Translations under genes and position numbers: made by a program
Notes under the pieces: generated by a model
Told to the model about the DNA's origin: nothing
What the model saw: the letters and a program-made list of their open reading frames with translations, nothing else
The model's database searches: none
Part shown: positions 35,551 to 43,784 of the stretch, piece after piece
Numbering within the stretch: position 1 is the first letter of the stretch
How the letters are laid out: each line of letters starts with the position of its first letter
Assembly (NCBI RefSeq): GCF_016065055.1
Contig: NZ_CP065856.1
Location: forward strand, 868,001-932,000
Reading direction: 5' to 3'
Source of the DNA: Halosimplex litoreum
GTDB taxonomy: Archaea > Halobacteriota > Halobacteria > Halobacteriales > Haloarculaceae
Length of the DNA stretch: 64,000 nt

Positions 35551-37035
35551 ATGACGCTCCAGCTTTCGAACACGCTCACGGGCGAGCGCGAGGCGTTCGA
35601 GCCGGTCGACGACGAGCAGGTCACCCTCTACCTCTGCGGTCTGACGACCTCGGACCCGGCCCACGTCGGCCACGCCCGAACGTGGACCCACACCGACGTG
35701 GTCCACCGGTGGCTGGAGTACCTCGGCTACGACGTGCGCCACGTCGAGAACTTCACCGACGTGAACGAGAAGATCGTCGCCCGCGTCGGCGAGGTCGGCG
35801 ACGACGAGGAGAGCGTCGCTCGCCACTACACCGAGTCCTTCATCGAGGACATGCGCGCGCTGAACCTCAAACGAGCCGACGTCTATCCGCGGGTTTCCGA
35901 GCACGTCGACGAGATCTTCGCGATGGTCGAGACGCTGGTCGAGGCGGGCTACGCCTACGAGTCCGACGGGTCGGTGTACTTCGACGTGACCGCCGACGAC
36001 GACTACGGCAAGCTCTCCAACCAGGACGTCGAGGCGTCGGAGGTCCAGGGCGACGAAGCCGAACTCGCCGAGAAGCGCCACCCCGCCGACTTCGCGCTGT
36101 GGAAGGCCGGCGGCGTCGACCCCGACGATATCGCCCAACACCGCCACGACGAGGCGGCTCCCGCCGAAGCGGCCGCCGAACAAGCGCAGACCTGGGACTC
36201 GCCGTGGGGCGAAGGCCGCCCGGGTTGGCACATCGAGTGCTCGGCGATGTCGACGACCCACCTCGGCGAGACCTTCGACATCCACGTCGCCGGCTCCGAC
36301 CTTGTCTTTCCCCACAACGAAAACGAGATCGCACAGGCCGAGTGCGCGACGGGCCGGGAGTTCTCGCGCTACTGGCTCCACACCGGGATGGTCCAGGTCG
36401 AAGACGAGAAGATGTCCTCCAGCCTGCGGAACTTCACGACCGCCCGCGGGGCCATCGAGGAGTTCGGTGTCGACACCCTCCGGACCTTCTTCGTCTCCAC
36501 CGTCTACTCGGCGGACCCGACGTTCTCCGAGGAGACGCTCGCCGAGGCCGAGGAGCGCTGGGAGCAGCTCGAACGCGGCTACGAACGAGCGGTCGAGGCC
36601 GCCGACAGCGTCGACGCCTACTCGGACGCCCCGGATTCGGACCTCGCGGCAGCAGTCGACGCCGCCCGCGCGGACTTCGAAGCGGCTATGAACGACGATC
36701 TGAACACCCGCGAGGCGATGGCGGCGCTGCTCGAACTCGCGTCGGCGGTCAACGCCCACGTCGACGAGCGCGACCGCTACGACTTCCCGGGACTCAAGCG
36801 GGCCATCGACGCCTTCGAGGAGCTCGGTGGGGACGTGTTCGGTCTCTCGTTCGGGACGGCCGACGGCGGCGAGGTACGGGTCGCCGAGGACCTGGCCGAA
36901 CTCGTCCTCGACCTGCGCGAACGCGAGCGCGAGGCGGGCAACTACGAGCGCGCCGACGAACTCCGCGACCGCCTCGACCACATCGGCGTCGCGGTCGAAG
37001 ACGGCGACGACGGTCCGACCTACCGGTTCGAGTAG
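35551..37035 (+). CDS. cysS: Cysteinyl-tRNA synthetase
   Basis: This 494-residue class Ia synthetase charges tRNA-Cys. Zinc ligand Cys29 is in LYLCGLTTSDPAHVGHAR, whose HVGH is the HIGH motif. GWHIECSAMS supplies further zinc ligands, FPHNENEIAQAE is conserved, and EDEKMSSSLRNF is the KMSKS loop. The C-terminal anticodon-binding helical domain is complete (LRERERARED-type helices to GPTYRFE). It is a single gene. Confidence 0.97.
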   Translation: MTLQLSNTLTGEREAFEPVDDEQVTLYLCGLTTSDPAHVGHARTWTHTDVVHRWLEYLGYDVRHVENFTDVNEKIVARVGEVGDDEESVARHYTESFIEDMRALNLKRADVYPRVSEHVDEIFAMVETLVEAGYAYESDGSVYFDVTADDDYGKLSNQDVEASEVQGDEAELAEKRHPADFALWKAGGVDPDDIAQHRHDEAAPAEAAAEQAQTWDSPWGEGRPGWHIECSAMSTTHLGETFDIHVAGSDLVFPHNENEIAQAECATGREFSRYWLHTGMVQVEDEKMSSSLRNFTTARGAIEEFGVDTLRTFFVSTVYSADPTFSEETLAEAEERWEQLERGYERAVEAADSVDAYSDAPDSDLAAAVDAARADFEAAMNDDLNTREAMAALLELASAVNAHVDERDRYDFPGLKRAIDAFEELGGDVFGLSFGTADGGEVRVAEDLAELVLDLREREREAGNYERADELRDRLDHIGVAVEDGDDGPTYRFE

Positions 37036-37116
37036 CTGCCGTCCGCTCCGGACCCGATCCGTCGCACCGTGGCCCGTGCCGGCGGGTTTATCCCCCGTCG
37101 CGATAACGTCGGTGAC

Positions 37117-37764
37117 ATGTTACGGTCACGTGAGGTCGGTATCGGAGTCGCGCTCGTTCTCTTGCTGGCGACCGCCGGTTGCGTCGGCTTTCTGACGGGG
37201 GACGCGCCGCTCGGGTTCGCCGCGAACGCGACCGAGGTCGACGACGCGACGCTCGAGGAGACCGAGTACCGGCTCGCGCACAGCGCCTCGCCCAATAGCA
37301 CGCAGAACGTCACCGTCGGGGGCCAGACTCGCCAGGTCGTCGTCTCCAGCGAACTCCGGCGGTACAACCGCACCGTCGCGCTGGCCGAGGGCATCGAGGG
37401 CGAGTTCGCGCGTGCGACCGTCTTCACGTCGCCCGCCGCGACGGTCGCGGGGACCTCGGTCAACCCCATCGGGTCGCTCTCCGACGAGGGGCTCGTCCGC
37501 CGGTTCGTCGGCGCCTCTTCGGGCCTCGCGAACGTCGAGTTCCGGTCGAACCGCTCGGTCGAATTCCTCGGCGAGTCCCGGACGGTCTCGGAGTACGCCG
37601 CCACCCGGTCGATGGGTGGCGTACGGACGAACGCGACGATCCACCTCGCGACGGTCGAACACGACGGCGACTTCGTGACCGTCGTCGCCGTCCACCCGGA
37701 AGCGGTCGACGAGCGCTCGCGAGTCGACGCGCTGCTGGCCGGCCTCCGGCATCCGCCGGCCTGA
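37117..37764 (+). CDS. Predicted lipoprotein (DUF6517-like)
   Basis: This 215-residue protein starts at ATG 37117 (MLRSREVGIGVALVLLLATA), with a signal peptide ending in lipobox TAGC. The rest alternates strands (AANATEVDDATLEETEYRL, QTRQVVVSSELRRYNRTVAL) and has a short helical end. GGTTTATCC about 30 bp upstream is a likely TATA box. The upstream in-frame codon at 37069 lies in the leader. It is a haloarchaeal surface lipoprotein of unknown job. Confidence 0.75.
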   Translation: MLRSREVGIGVALVLLLATAGCVGFLTGDAPLGFAANATEVDDATLEETEYRLAHSASPNSTQNVTVGGQTRQVVVSSELRRYNRTVALAEGIEGEFARATVFTSPAATVAGTSVNPIGSLSDEGLVRRFVGASSGLANVEFRSNRSVEFLGESRTVSEYAATRSMGGVRTNATIHLATVEHDGDFVTVVAVHPEAVDERSRVDALLAGLRHPPA

Positions 37765-37806
37765 CGGGCTCGGCGACGGTCGCGTCCGGTTCCTGTCGAA
37801 CCGCGA

Positions 37807-37980
37807 TTAGCCGCCGCCGCCGGCGACGCCGCTGCCGATCGCGGCGCCGCAGTCGGCACAGCCGACCACGTAGAAGCGCTTGGAGGAGCGGAACAGTCCG
37901 GCCATCTTCGCGTCCATGTCGACGAACTCGACGTCTTCCTTCGCGGCGAGTTCGGTCTCGCATTCAGGGCAGTGGACCAT
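37807..37980 (-). CDS. 57-residue zinc-ribbon protein
   Basis: ATG at 37980 opens MVHCPECETELAAKEDVEFV and the frame ends with a glycine run. CPEC and CADC form a four-cysteine zinc ribbon, with FRSSKRFYVVGCADCG between. Similar small proteins occur widely in haloarchaea; no function is known to me. Confidence 0.65.
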   Translation of the reverse strand: MVHCPECETELAAKEDVEFVDMDAKMAGLFRSSKRFYVVGCADCGAAIGSGVAGGGG

Positions 37981-38102
37981 ACACTCGCCCACTCCGCGGG
38001 GTTCGGTAAGTGTCTTGTCCCGCCCGCGGGGGGGTGCAGTGGGGCGGCGGCCGAGTGCTGCGGTCGAATACGCTTTTGTCGCTCGCGGTCGTCCGAGGGT
38101 GC

Positions 38103-38273
38103 ATGAGGGCGGCATTCTCGCTCGGCCTGGCGCTCACGGCGGTCGGCACCGCTGGGTACGCGGTCGGCGTCGCGGCGCCCTACCCGGGCCGGTCGCTGTC
38201 CGTAACCGCGGTCATGGTGGGGGTTACGCTCGCGGCGATCGGACGGGCAAAACTCCCGGAGGACGAGCCGTGA
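38103..38273 (+). CDS. 56-residue two-helix membrane protein
   Basis: ATG at 38103 gives MRAAFSLGLALTAVGTAGYA and a second hydrophobic stretch (VTAVMVGVTLAAIG), ending in an acidic tail. Its TGA overlaps the GTG start of corA by four bases, which makes it a probable small partner translated together with the magnesium channel. Confidence 0.62.
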   Translation: MRAAFSLGLALTAVGTAGYAVGVAAPYPGRSLSVTAVMVGVTLAAIGRAKLPEDEP

Positions 38274-39247
38274 CGACGGCGCTCGTCTACCGCGCCGAGG
38301 AGGTCACCGAGTACGACGACCTCGACGCGGCCCGCGCCGCCGACGGGACGACCTGGGTCCACGTCGCCGACGCCGACCGCGTCGAGATGGAGCGAGTCGC
38401 CGATGCGTTCGATATCCACCCGCTCTCGGTCGAGGACGTGTGCAACGGTGTCCGCCCCAAAGCCGAGGAGTACGACGACTACACGCTCGTCGTCGTCAAG
38501 CGCGCCACCCTCCGTGGCGGCGAGACCACCTTCGACGAGGAGATCCGGGACGTGCCGGTCGGCGTCTTCGTCGGCCCCGACTGGCTAGTCACCCTCTCGG
38601 CCGGTCCCGTGGACCCGGTCGACCGCGTCCGGCAGGCCGTCCGCTCGGGCGACGAGCGGCTGCTCCACCGCGGGGCCGACTTCACCGCCTATCGCGTCCT
38701 CGACGTGGTCGTCGACGAGTACTTCGCCCTGCTCGACGAGATCGAGGACGATATCGAGACCGTCGAGGACGCCGTGACCACCTCGACGAACATCGAGACG
38801 CTCGAAGCCATCAACAGCGTCCGCCGCGAGCTGCTCTCCTTTCGCAAGCTCGCCTGGCCCACCCGCGAGGCCGTCGGCGTCCTCGCCAGAGGCGACCCCG
38901 CCCAGATCGACGAGGAGACCGAGAAGTACTTCCGCGACGTGTACGACCACCTCGTCCAGCTGGTCGACCTGACCGAGACCTACCGTGACCTGGCCTCGGG
39001 CGCGCGAGACATCTACCTCAATACCCTCTCCCAGTCCACCAACGAGGTGATGAAGGTGCTCACCGTCGTCGCGACTATCTTCATCCCCCTCACCTTCGTC
39101 GTCGGCGTCTACGGCATGAACTTCGGGTCGAGCCCCTACAACATGCCCGAACTCGCCTGGCCCTACGCCTACCCCGCCGTCATGGTCGGCATGTTGCTGG
39201 TCGCGCTCGTCATGCTCTCGTACTTCCGCGGTCAGGACTACATCTGA
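38270..39247 (+). CDS. corA: CorA-family Mg2+/Co2+ channel
   Basis: This 325-residue protein starts at GTG 38270 (TTALVYRAEEVTEYDDL). The large cytoplasmic domain contains WVHVADADRVEMERVADAF and long helices up to NTLSQSTNEVMKVLTVVATI. Two C-terminal helices flank the selectivity signature YGMNF (GMN at 282-284), and a short basic/aromatic tail (YFRGQDYI) follows. A pentameric plasma-membrane channel is expected. It is preceded by a coupled 56-residue membrane protein. Confidence 0.93.
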   Translation: MTTALVYRAEEVTEYDDLDAARAADGTTWVHVADADRVEMERVADAFDIHPLSVEDVCNGVRPKAEEYDDYTLVVVKRATLRGGETTFDEEIRDVPVGVFVGPDWLVTLSAGPVDPVDRVRQAVRSGDERLLHRGADFTAYRVLDVVVDEYFALLDEIEDDIETVEDAVTTSTNIETLEAINSVRRELLSFRKLAWPTREAVGVLARGDPAQIDEETEKYFRDVYDHLVQLVDLTETYRDLASGARDIYLNTLSQSTNEVMKVLTVVATIFIPLTFVVGVYGMNFGSSPYNMPELAWPYAYPAVMVGMLLVALVMLSYFRGQDYI

Positions 39248-39376
39248 GTGATTGCACTCCGAGGAGAAGCATTCGCCCGCGGCTCGCTCGCGGCAGTCAC
39301 TCCCGAGAGACGTCACGCCGAAGGCGGGGGCGACCCCGCTCGAAAAGTGTTTGAGTCGTCGGAGACAAGTCGGGGT

Positions 39377-39958
39377 ATGCTCCGGTATCTGGGGTTGCTG
39401 TTGCTGGTGCCGCTGCTGGACTCGCTGTTTCTCGTCTTCGTCGCGACACAGATCGGTGCCCCGCTGACGATCCTCCTCGTCGTCCTGACCGCCCTCCTCG
39501 GACTGTTGCTCGTCCGCGCCGAGAGCCGCCACACCATCCGCGAGATACAGCGGAAACTCGCCGTCGGCGAACTCCCGACGAACGAACTGTTGGACGGCGC
39601 TTTCCTGCTCGTCGCGGGCGCGCTGACGCTGACGCCCGGCCTGGTCACGGACGCGATCGGCATCCTGCTGCTCGTCCCGTTCACCCGCGCACCCGTCCGC
39701 TGGTTCGTCCGCGAGAAGATACTCGTCCCCTACATGGACAAGAAAAGCGGCGGGTTCGCCACCGGCAACGTCTACATCGGCGGGTTCCCCTTCGGCGGCG
39801 AGGGTGGCCCGAACGTCGGCGGCCAGGGGCCCAACGTCGGTGGGCAGGGTCCCGGTCCCGCCGGCCCCTCCGACGGCGACGCCTACGACCTCGACGAGGA
39901 CGCGTACGACATCGACTTCGAGGACCGCGACGGCGACGACCGCCGCGGGTTCGACTGA
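39377..39958 (+). CDS. fxsA: FxsA family membrane protein
   Basis: This 193-residue protein starts MLRYLGLLLLVPLLDSLFLV. Helices then lead to the FxsA block SRHTIREIQRKLAVGELP, and GALTLTPGLVTDAIGILLLVP is the diagnostic end. A Gly/Pro-rich region with repeats of PNVGGQG and an acidic Tyr-Asp tail are added at the C-terminus. Bacterial FxsA affects phage exclusion; here its role is unknown. Confidence 0.85.
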   Translation: MLRYLGLLLLVPLLDSLFLVFVATQIGAPLTILLVVLTALLGLLLVRAESRHTIREIQRKLAVGELPTNELLDGAFLLVAGALTLTPGLVTDAIGILLLVPFTRAPVRWFVREKILVPYMDKKSGGFATGNVYIGGFPFGGEGGPNVGGQGPNVGGQGPGPAGPSDGDAYDLDEDAYDIDFEDRDGDDRRGFD

Positions 39959-40080
39959 CTGGCGACCCCGTCGACGACACCCTGTGGACCCGTACCACAG
40001 AACCGCCACACGGCGCGGCTATCGACGCCGAAGGGTAACTGTTAAAGTCCCCCGTCGGAAAGGTATGGATGCGTTCGACC

Positions 40081-40154
40081 GGGCCAATAGCTCAGTTAGG
40101 TTGAGCGCTCGGCTGATAACCGGGAGGTCCGCGGTTCAAATCCGCGTTGGCCCA
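40081..40154 (+). tRNA. tRNA-Ile (anticodon GAT)
   Basis: This is a 74-nt cloverleaf: acceptor stem GGGCCAA/TTGGCCC, anticodon stem CTCGG/CCGGG with loop CTGATAA (anticodon GAT, reads AUC/AUU), T-arm CCGCGGTTCAAATCCGCG, discriminator A. There is no CCA and no intron. GTTAAAG about 35 bp upstream may be the TATA box. The 3' half is the attachment site of the integrated element that follows. Confidence 0.95.
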
Positions 40155-40156
40155 CT
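40129..40156 (+). other. Left attachment site
   Basis: The 28-bp core beginning CCGCGGTTCAAATCCGCGTT covers the T-arm, the 3' acceptor strand and two flanking bases of tRNA-Ile. Integration leaves the tRNA intact here. Confidence 0.85.
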
Positions 40157-40578
40157 CAGTTTCCTCCTATCGCGCAATGACCAGACGTGAGTGTACTCAC
40201 TTAAAGGTTCGTCCGCGGTTCGATTTCATTCCATCTACGAATGAGCGAGGTGGGGCGACGTATTGCGATTTGACGAAATCGAACTGACGAGAGAGTTACC
40301 GCTATTTTCAGCCGAGATTAGTCAACCCCCTCATTCCTATCCGCCACTCCAGAGAAAATAGAGGAATGACAGCAGAGGGACGGTCGGATGGTTGGCCGCA
40401 GTCGGGTCTGCGGTCAGTCTCTCAGCACCGCCCGACTGACCCGCCTGCCCTTTGTGCGGCTCAACACACCGCGACCGTTCACAGTCTAACGACAGTGAGG
40501 GGGATGGGGGCATTGCTATCCATGTAATCATCTGATTGTTCCCAAACTTATTACTCAAGCAAAGGTAGTATTCTGACT
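40155..40578. other. Left non-coding region of the element
   Basis: There is no convincing gene. Several dyads are present: GTGAGT/ACTCAC at 40187-40200, CGATTT/AAATCG at 40266-40281, and an imperfect hairpin between about 40330-40340 (CTCATTCCTAT) and 40357-40369. TTAAAGG after the first dyad resembles a TATA box. This may hold regulatory sites for integration or copy control. Confidence 0.5.
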
Positions 40579-40791
40579 ATGGGCGTAGTTCGGGCCGCAT
40601 CGAAGCTTGCCGTGGTGATGGGTATACTCTGGCTGGTAGCAATCATCTTTCAAGGAGAGGTTTCGAGGGCTGAGCAGGCTGCGTTAACCGTCACTACAAT
40701 AATTGAGACGATTTCAGCACTCCCAAAACAAACTCTCGTCGCGTTATCCATCATAGGATTCTTCGGTTTCATACTGTGGTCCGAAGAATGA
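40579..40791 (+). CDS. 70-residue membrane protein of the element
   Basis: MGVVRAASKLAVVMGILWLV starts a protein with one N-terminal helix and a second near the C-terminus (TLVALSIIGFFGFILW), joined by a polar stretch with a possible amphipathic helix (AEQAALTVTTIIETISALP). It looks like a small viral or plasmid membrane protein (virion, holin-like or exclusion), but there is no specific match. TTATTACTC upstream may be a promoter. Confidence 0.6.
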   Translation: MGVVRAASKLAVVMGILWLVAIIFQGEVSRAEQAALTVTTIIETISALPKQTLVALSIIGFFGFILWSEE

Positions 40792-41322
40792 GGTAGTGAA
40801 CATTGCCCTGCCTGATTGATGAGGGCAACCGCCTGTCGCCAATAGTGAGTCGATAAACGAATCGTTGTACAACGTACTGTTGTAAAAGATATACTCTCCC
40901 CCAACAATCACCATCAAGGAACGGATCGGGATTGGTTCCTTGACGGATTTGTGCCCACTGTGTTGTTCCAACAATGGGGCTTCCAACGTCGACCACTCGT
41001 CTCGGGGTTGGTTCCCCAAGGCACCCATCTATGGATGTAGTACATCAGTCCCAATCACGGGACCATCCCTCCACGATCACCAGTCTAAGGAGGGCGAGGC
41101 AGTTGGCTTTTTCAATTGCCGTTTCTGCCAAGTGTCTGAGTGGTTCGTTCTGTCGGCTTGACCTATAGTATGTTCTGAGGATTTGTAAAACCGTCGTTCA
41201 CGTCGTCCGCTCGAACAAATCGATGAATACAGCAATCACGATAATCGCTTCGAGAATCATCATTTGGTTGTTCACCACCTACGGACCCGTCTCCACGCAA
41301 GATAATAAACAGACGCTTCGGA
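40792..41322. other. Long inter-gene region in the element
   Basis: Apart from the doubtful zinc-protein frame, I see nothing convincing here. The sequence is A+T-richer than the host and has no clear repeats or RNA structure. Confidence 0.4.
40940..41161 (+). CDS. Possible 73-residue zinc-binding protein
   Basis: TTG at 40940 opens TDLCPLCCSNNGASNVDHSS, and the C-terminal part reads EAVGFFNCRFCQVSEWFV, giving two CxxC pairs as in a zinc ribbon. The central part is irregular and no ATG start is present, so it may be a decayed gene. Listed because the cysteine spacing and conserved-looking ends are unlikely in a random frame. Confidence 0.3.
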   Translation: MTDLCPLCCSNNGASNVDHSSRGWFPKAPIYGCSTSVPITGPSLHDHQSKEGEAVGFFNCRFCQVSEWFVLSA

Positions 41323-41556
41323 TTACATCCGTTCGACAGGGAAGAAGTCGGTGTATAGATTGTCCGTTACGTCGTCTCTGTGGATCGTCATGGTTGAGCC
41401 GTCCCCTACCACTCGGAGATTGATGAGTGTTCGTGAGATGGCTGTAACGGACAACATGGTTCCATCAGGTGCATAGTATAGCGTGTCTCCGTGGGTCACA
41501 TCGTCGCGCTCGTAATCAATCGAGTATTCATCACGGTGGATGGATGGGAGGTGCAT
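41323..41556 (-). CDS. 77-residue element protein, third gene of SWIM operon
   Basis: MHLPSIHRDEYSIDYERDDV starts an all-beta-looking small protein (DTLYYAPDGTMLSVTAIS, LINLRVVGDGSTMTIHRDDV). Its ATG lies three bases after the previous gene's stop, so it belongs to a compact leftward operon. No family recognised. Confidence 0.55.
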   Translation of the reverse strand: MHLPSIHRDEYSIDYERDDVTHGDTLYYAPDGTMLSVTAISRTLINLRVVGDGSTMTIHRDDVTDNLYTDFFPVERM

Positions 41557-41559
41557 GAG

Positions 41560-41688
41560 TCAGTACACCTCGTAGGCGTCAGGATCGGCTCCACAGTCGC
41601 AACCCTCACCGTGCATGGGATCCTCGCAGTATCCTTCTCCCCCGTCTCCGATGTCCCCGCAGGTGGGCGAGGGGTGTTCGAGGGCCAT
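41560..41688 (-). CDS. 42-residue cysteine-rich peptide of the SWIM operon
   Basis: ATG at 41688 directly follows the SWIM gene in the operon and reads MALEHPSPTCGDIGDGGEGY, then CEDPMHGEGCDCG, ending at TGA 41560. Four cysteines and a histidine could bind one zinc. The tight packing with both neighbours (0-3 bp) supports its being real. Confidence 0.5.
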   Translation of the reverse strand: MALEHPSPTCGDIGDGGEGYCEDPMHGEGCDCGADPDAYEVY

Positions 41689-42198
41689 TCAGATCCCCTC
41701 CTCGAAGGTAGCACCGTCACGGTAGCAGTCGAAACACGGGCATCCATCAGGAAGTTCATTACACTCGTTACAGTCGTCGTCCGACTGTTCCCCGTCCGCC
41801 ATCGTCTCCGTTGCCCGACTCCCGCCGTCGGCGATGGGCGATTGTTCGTTGGCGAACCGTGGGCCTTCGCCATCGGTGTGTTCCCCTATCTGTGGGTCGA
41901 CGGCGTCTCGTTCAACCCAGGAGGGAACCGTCTGTTCGCCCATTGCGAAAGCGACTCGGCGAACGTGCTTACAACGGTCAATGTCGTCCCTGTATTCGTA
42001 ATCAGGACAGTCACAGATGTCCCGACGGGCATCGACTCTGTAACTACTTCCCGACTCAGAAACTACTTCGAACACGTCCCCGCCCATCGGGAGAACAGTC
42101 ATGCACTCCGTGAGGGCTCGAACGGTCCTATCGTCTATCGTCTCTACACCCTCGGCCGTGACGACACCGTCAAGTGCCGTCGTTGCAAACTCGGACAT
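41689..42198 (-). CDS. SWIM zinc-finger protein
   Basis: This 169-residue protein starts at ATG 42198 (MSEFATTALDGVVTAEGVET). A SWIM signature C-x-C-x(n)-C-x-H is clear in DARRDICDCPDYEYRDDIDRCKHVRRV, preceded by the beta-hairpin FEVVSESGSSYRV. The tail has a second Cys group (CNECNELPDGCPCFDC). SWIM domains bind DNA or proteins; similar small proteins are common on haloarchaeal plasmids and viruses. An upstream in-frame codon at 42237 is less likely. Confidence 0.8.
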   Translation of the reverse strand: MSEFATTALDGVVTAEGVETIDDRTVRALTECMTVLPMGGDVFEVVSESGSSYRVDARRDICDCPDYEYRDDIDRCKHVRRVAFAMGEQTVPSWVERDAVDPQIGEHTDGEGPRFANEQSPIADGGSRATETMADGEQSDDDCNECNELPDGCPCFDCYRDGATFEEGI

Positions 42199-42350
42199 GG
42201 GTTGTGGTCCAACCCATCGGCGTCCGTGTTGGCGCACGGGCGCTTTCTGCGAGACGCAATACGCCGATGAGTTACATCAACCAACGAAGGGCATCCACTT
42301 AATCCTGTCGCATGTAAGGATTCAAGTACCCACAAGGCGAACAAAGAGGT

Positions 42351-42545
42351 ATGCCCGAACACCATGATGACAGTGAATACGTCGATGCAATCCGAGATGG
42401 AAACCACGCGACAACGGATATAGCGGACTACGTCGGTGTGAAACGACAGTCTGCGTATGAACGACTGCACGCTATGGAAGAACGTGAATTAGTCGAGAAA
42501 GAAACGGTCGGTAATTCGCTATATTGGACAGTCGACGAGGACTAA
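42351..42545 (+). CDS. 64-residue winged-HTH regulator of the element
   Basis: MPEHHDDSEYVDAIRDGNHA leads into a compact HTH (TTDIADYVGVKRQSAYERLHAMEERELVEKE) with a short wing (NSLYWTVDED). A GAGGT stretch precedes the ATG. It is divergent from the SWIM operon with about 150 bp between, so it probably regulates that operon. Confidence 0.78.
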   Translation: MPEHHDDSEYVDAIRDGNHATTDIADYVGVKRQSAYERLHAMEERELVEKETVGNSLYWTVDED

Positions 42546-42558
42546 AAGCGTCTTCTGC

Positions 42559-42855
42559 TTACTCGCCCGTGGGGGTTCGGGGATCGAAGCGTCCCCGAAC
42601 CATCGAGGCGGAGATACCGACCATGTCTCGGCGAAGAAGGTACTTCTGACCAAATTCGTCTGCGAAGGTGACGATCCCGTCGTCAATGTCTATGCACTCG
42701 GCGAGCGTCCCATTCGTTCCGTCAATCAGGAACCATTCGCCGACAAGCTCTTGATTGTCCATGAACCGAGACGGATAGAGCTGTTCGACGGCGTCCGTCG
42801 AGAGTCGGCTGTCGTCGATACCATTCGTGTCGTCAGTGTTCGCTTTCGTCGCCAT
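42559..42855 (-). CDS. 98-residue hypothetical element protein
   Basis: It starts at ATG 42855 (MATKANTDDTNGIDDSRLST). An acidic N-terminal tail is followed by a small beta-rich unit (LVGEWFLIDGTNGTLAECID, IVTFADEFGQKYLLRRDMVG). It converges on the HTH gene, 13 bp apart. No family recognised; it might be a single-domain accessory protein. Confidence 0.6.
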   Translation of the reverse strand: MATKANTDDTNGIDDSRLSTDAVEQLYPSRFMDNQELVGEWFLIDGTNGTLAECIDIDDGIVTFADEFGQKYLLRRDMVGISASMVRGRFDPRTPTGE

Positions 42856-43300
42856 TGCAATTCTACAAGGAACCCGCAAGTAAATAGTAGCAAGTGAACA
42901 AGTGGATACTATCCCCTACACTAACTTTAGAATATGCACACAGCGATGTAGGATATAATAAAGGCGTACTCTTGTGAAGGCGAGTTACCCACGTATGTCG
43001 GGCGAAACTCAACTAACATCTACTGCCTTCGAGGGAAATGCAGTGTGTGCATGGCATACGAGCGCGCGTTGGTTGACGCCGTCGTCCGACAGTGAGATGG
43101 GCGATAGTGGTCCGTAGAGACATACCCTGCCAAAGATAGGTCTTGGAACGGTCCATATCGGACATGGGGGAGGGGATCGCTATCGGTCCGAGCGACGACT
43201 ATAACTCGCCAAATATGCGATATACGCCGATGATTCCGTCGAAAATCGGTCAATTTCCCGTGGGAGAAGTTTATTGTGTAATGATACGACTGTATCGTAT
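42856..43300. other. Promoter-rich region between two divergent element genes
   Basis: There is no convincing gene; a minus-strand frame at 43020-43253 has no protein character. The block GGTCC recurs near 43111, 43150 and 43195. The right end contains TTTATT at 43270-43275 and the palindrome described separately. Confidence 0.4.
43284..43300 (+). promoter_or_regulatory. Palindromic operator between TATA and start codon
   Basis: ATACGA (43284-43289) and TCGTAT (43295-43300) are perfect inverted arms around CTGTA. They sit between a TATA-like TTTATT (43270-43275) and the ATG at 43301, where a repressor would block transcription initiation. Confidence 0.5.
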
Positions 43301-43672
43301 ATGCCCGACGTGTTATTAGACTGTTCGCGGTCGGAGGCGAGAGAGCGGTGTGCGAGAGCGGTACGACAAACAGAGGGTTTGTCGAAAGCGAAAGAAACCG
43401 ACTATCAAGTGGTTGGGAAGACGGGTTTGAGCTTTCCCCGAGTGCTGTGGTCCTGGGGCGAGAAAGTGTATGTCGACATCAAGGAGATGGAGTCGGGGCA
43501 GATCGGTATCAACGTGAGAGGCGAAAAGAACGTCCCTGTCAATATCGGCGCGAACCCCGAGAAGTTTCGACGGCGAGTCTTGGACGAACTGAGTCGGTCC
43601 GAGAGACAGGACAAGAAGATGGTTGGAGGGATGGATATGACACGGGCATCGGAATTAGAGGGCGAGTCGTAA
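43301..43672 (+). CDS. 123-residue hypothetical element protein
   Basis: ATG at 43301 follows the palindrome and gives MPDVLLDCSRSEARERCARA. The middle has a regular alpha-beta pattern (LSFPRVLWSWGEKVYVDIKE, GQIGINVRGEKNVPVNIGAN), and a basic helix follows (EKFRRRVLDELSRSERQDKK). It looks folded and soluble, but I do not recognise a family. Its own promoter and operator suggest separate control from the tail-like operon. Confidence 0.65.
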   Translation: MPDVLLDCSRSEARERCARAVRQTEGLSKAKETDYQVVGKTGLSFPRVLWSWGEKVYVDIKEMESGQIGINVRGEKNVPVNIGANPEKFRRRVLDELSRSERQDKKMVGGMDMTRASELEGES

Positions 43673-43784
43673 CATCCCCTAATCAAAGATGTGAGAGGGG
43701 ACAAGCCGTCGACCCCCAAATTCCGATTTAGAAAAAAGGTATTTCAGAGTTAATTAGAAACGCCCAATTCCGACAAGAGTAGTG

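Noticed and set aside
43020-43253. Minus-strand frame of 77 codons
   Set aside because: His/Arg-rich, low-order translation and no ribosome-binding or promoter signal; judged non-coding.
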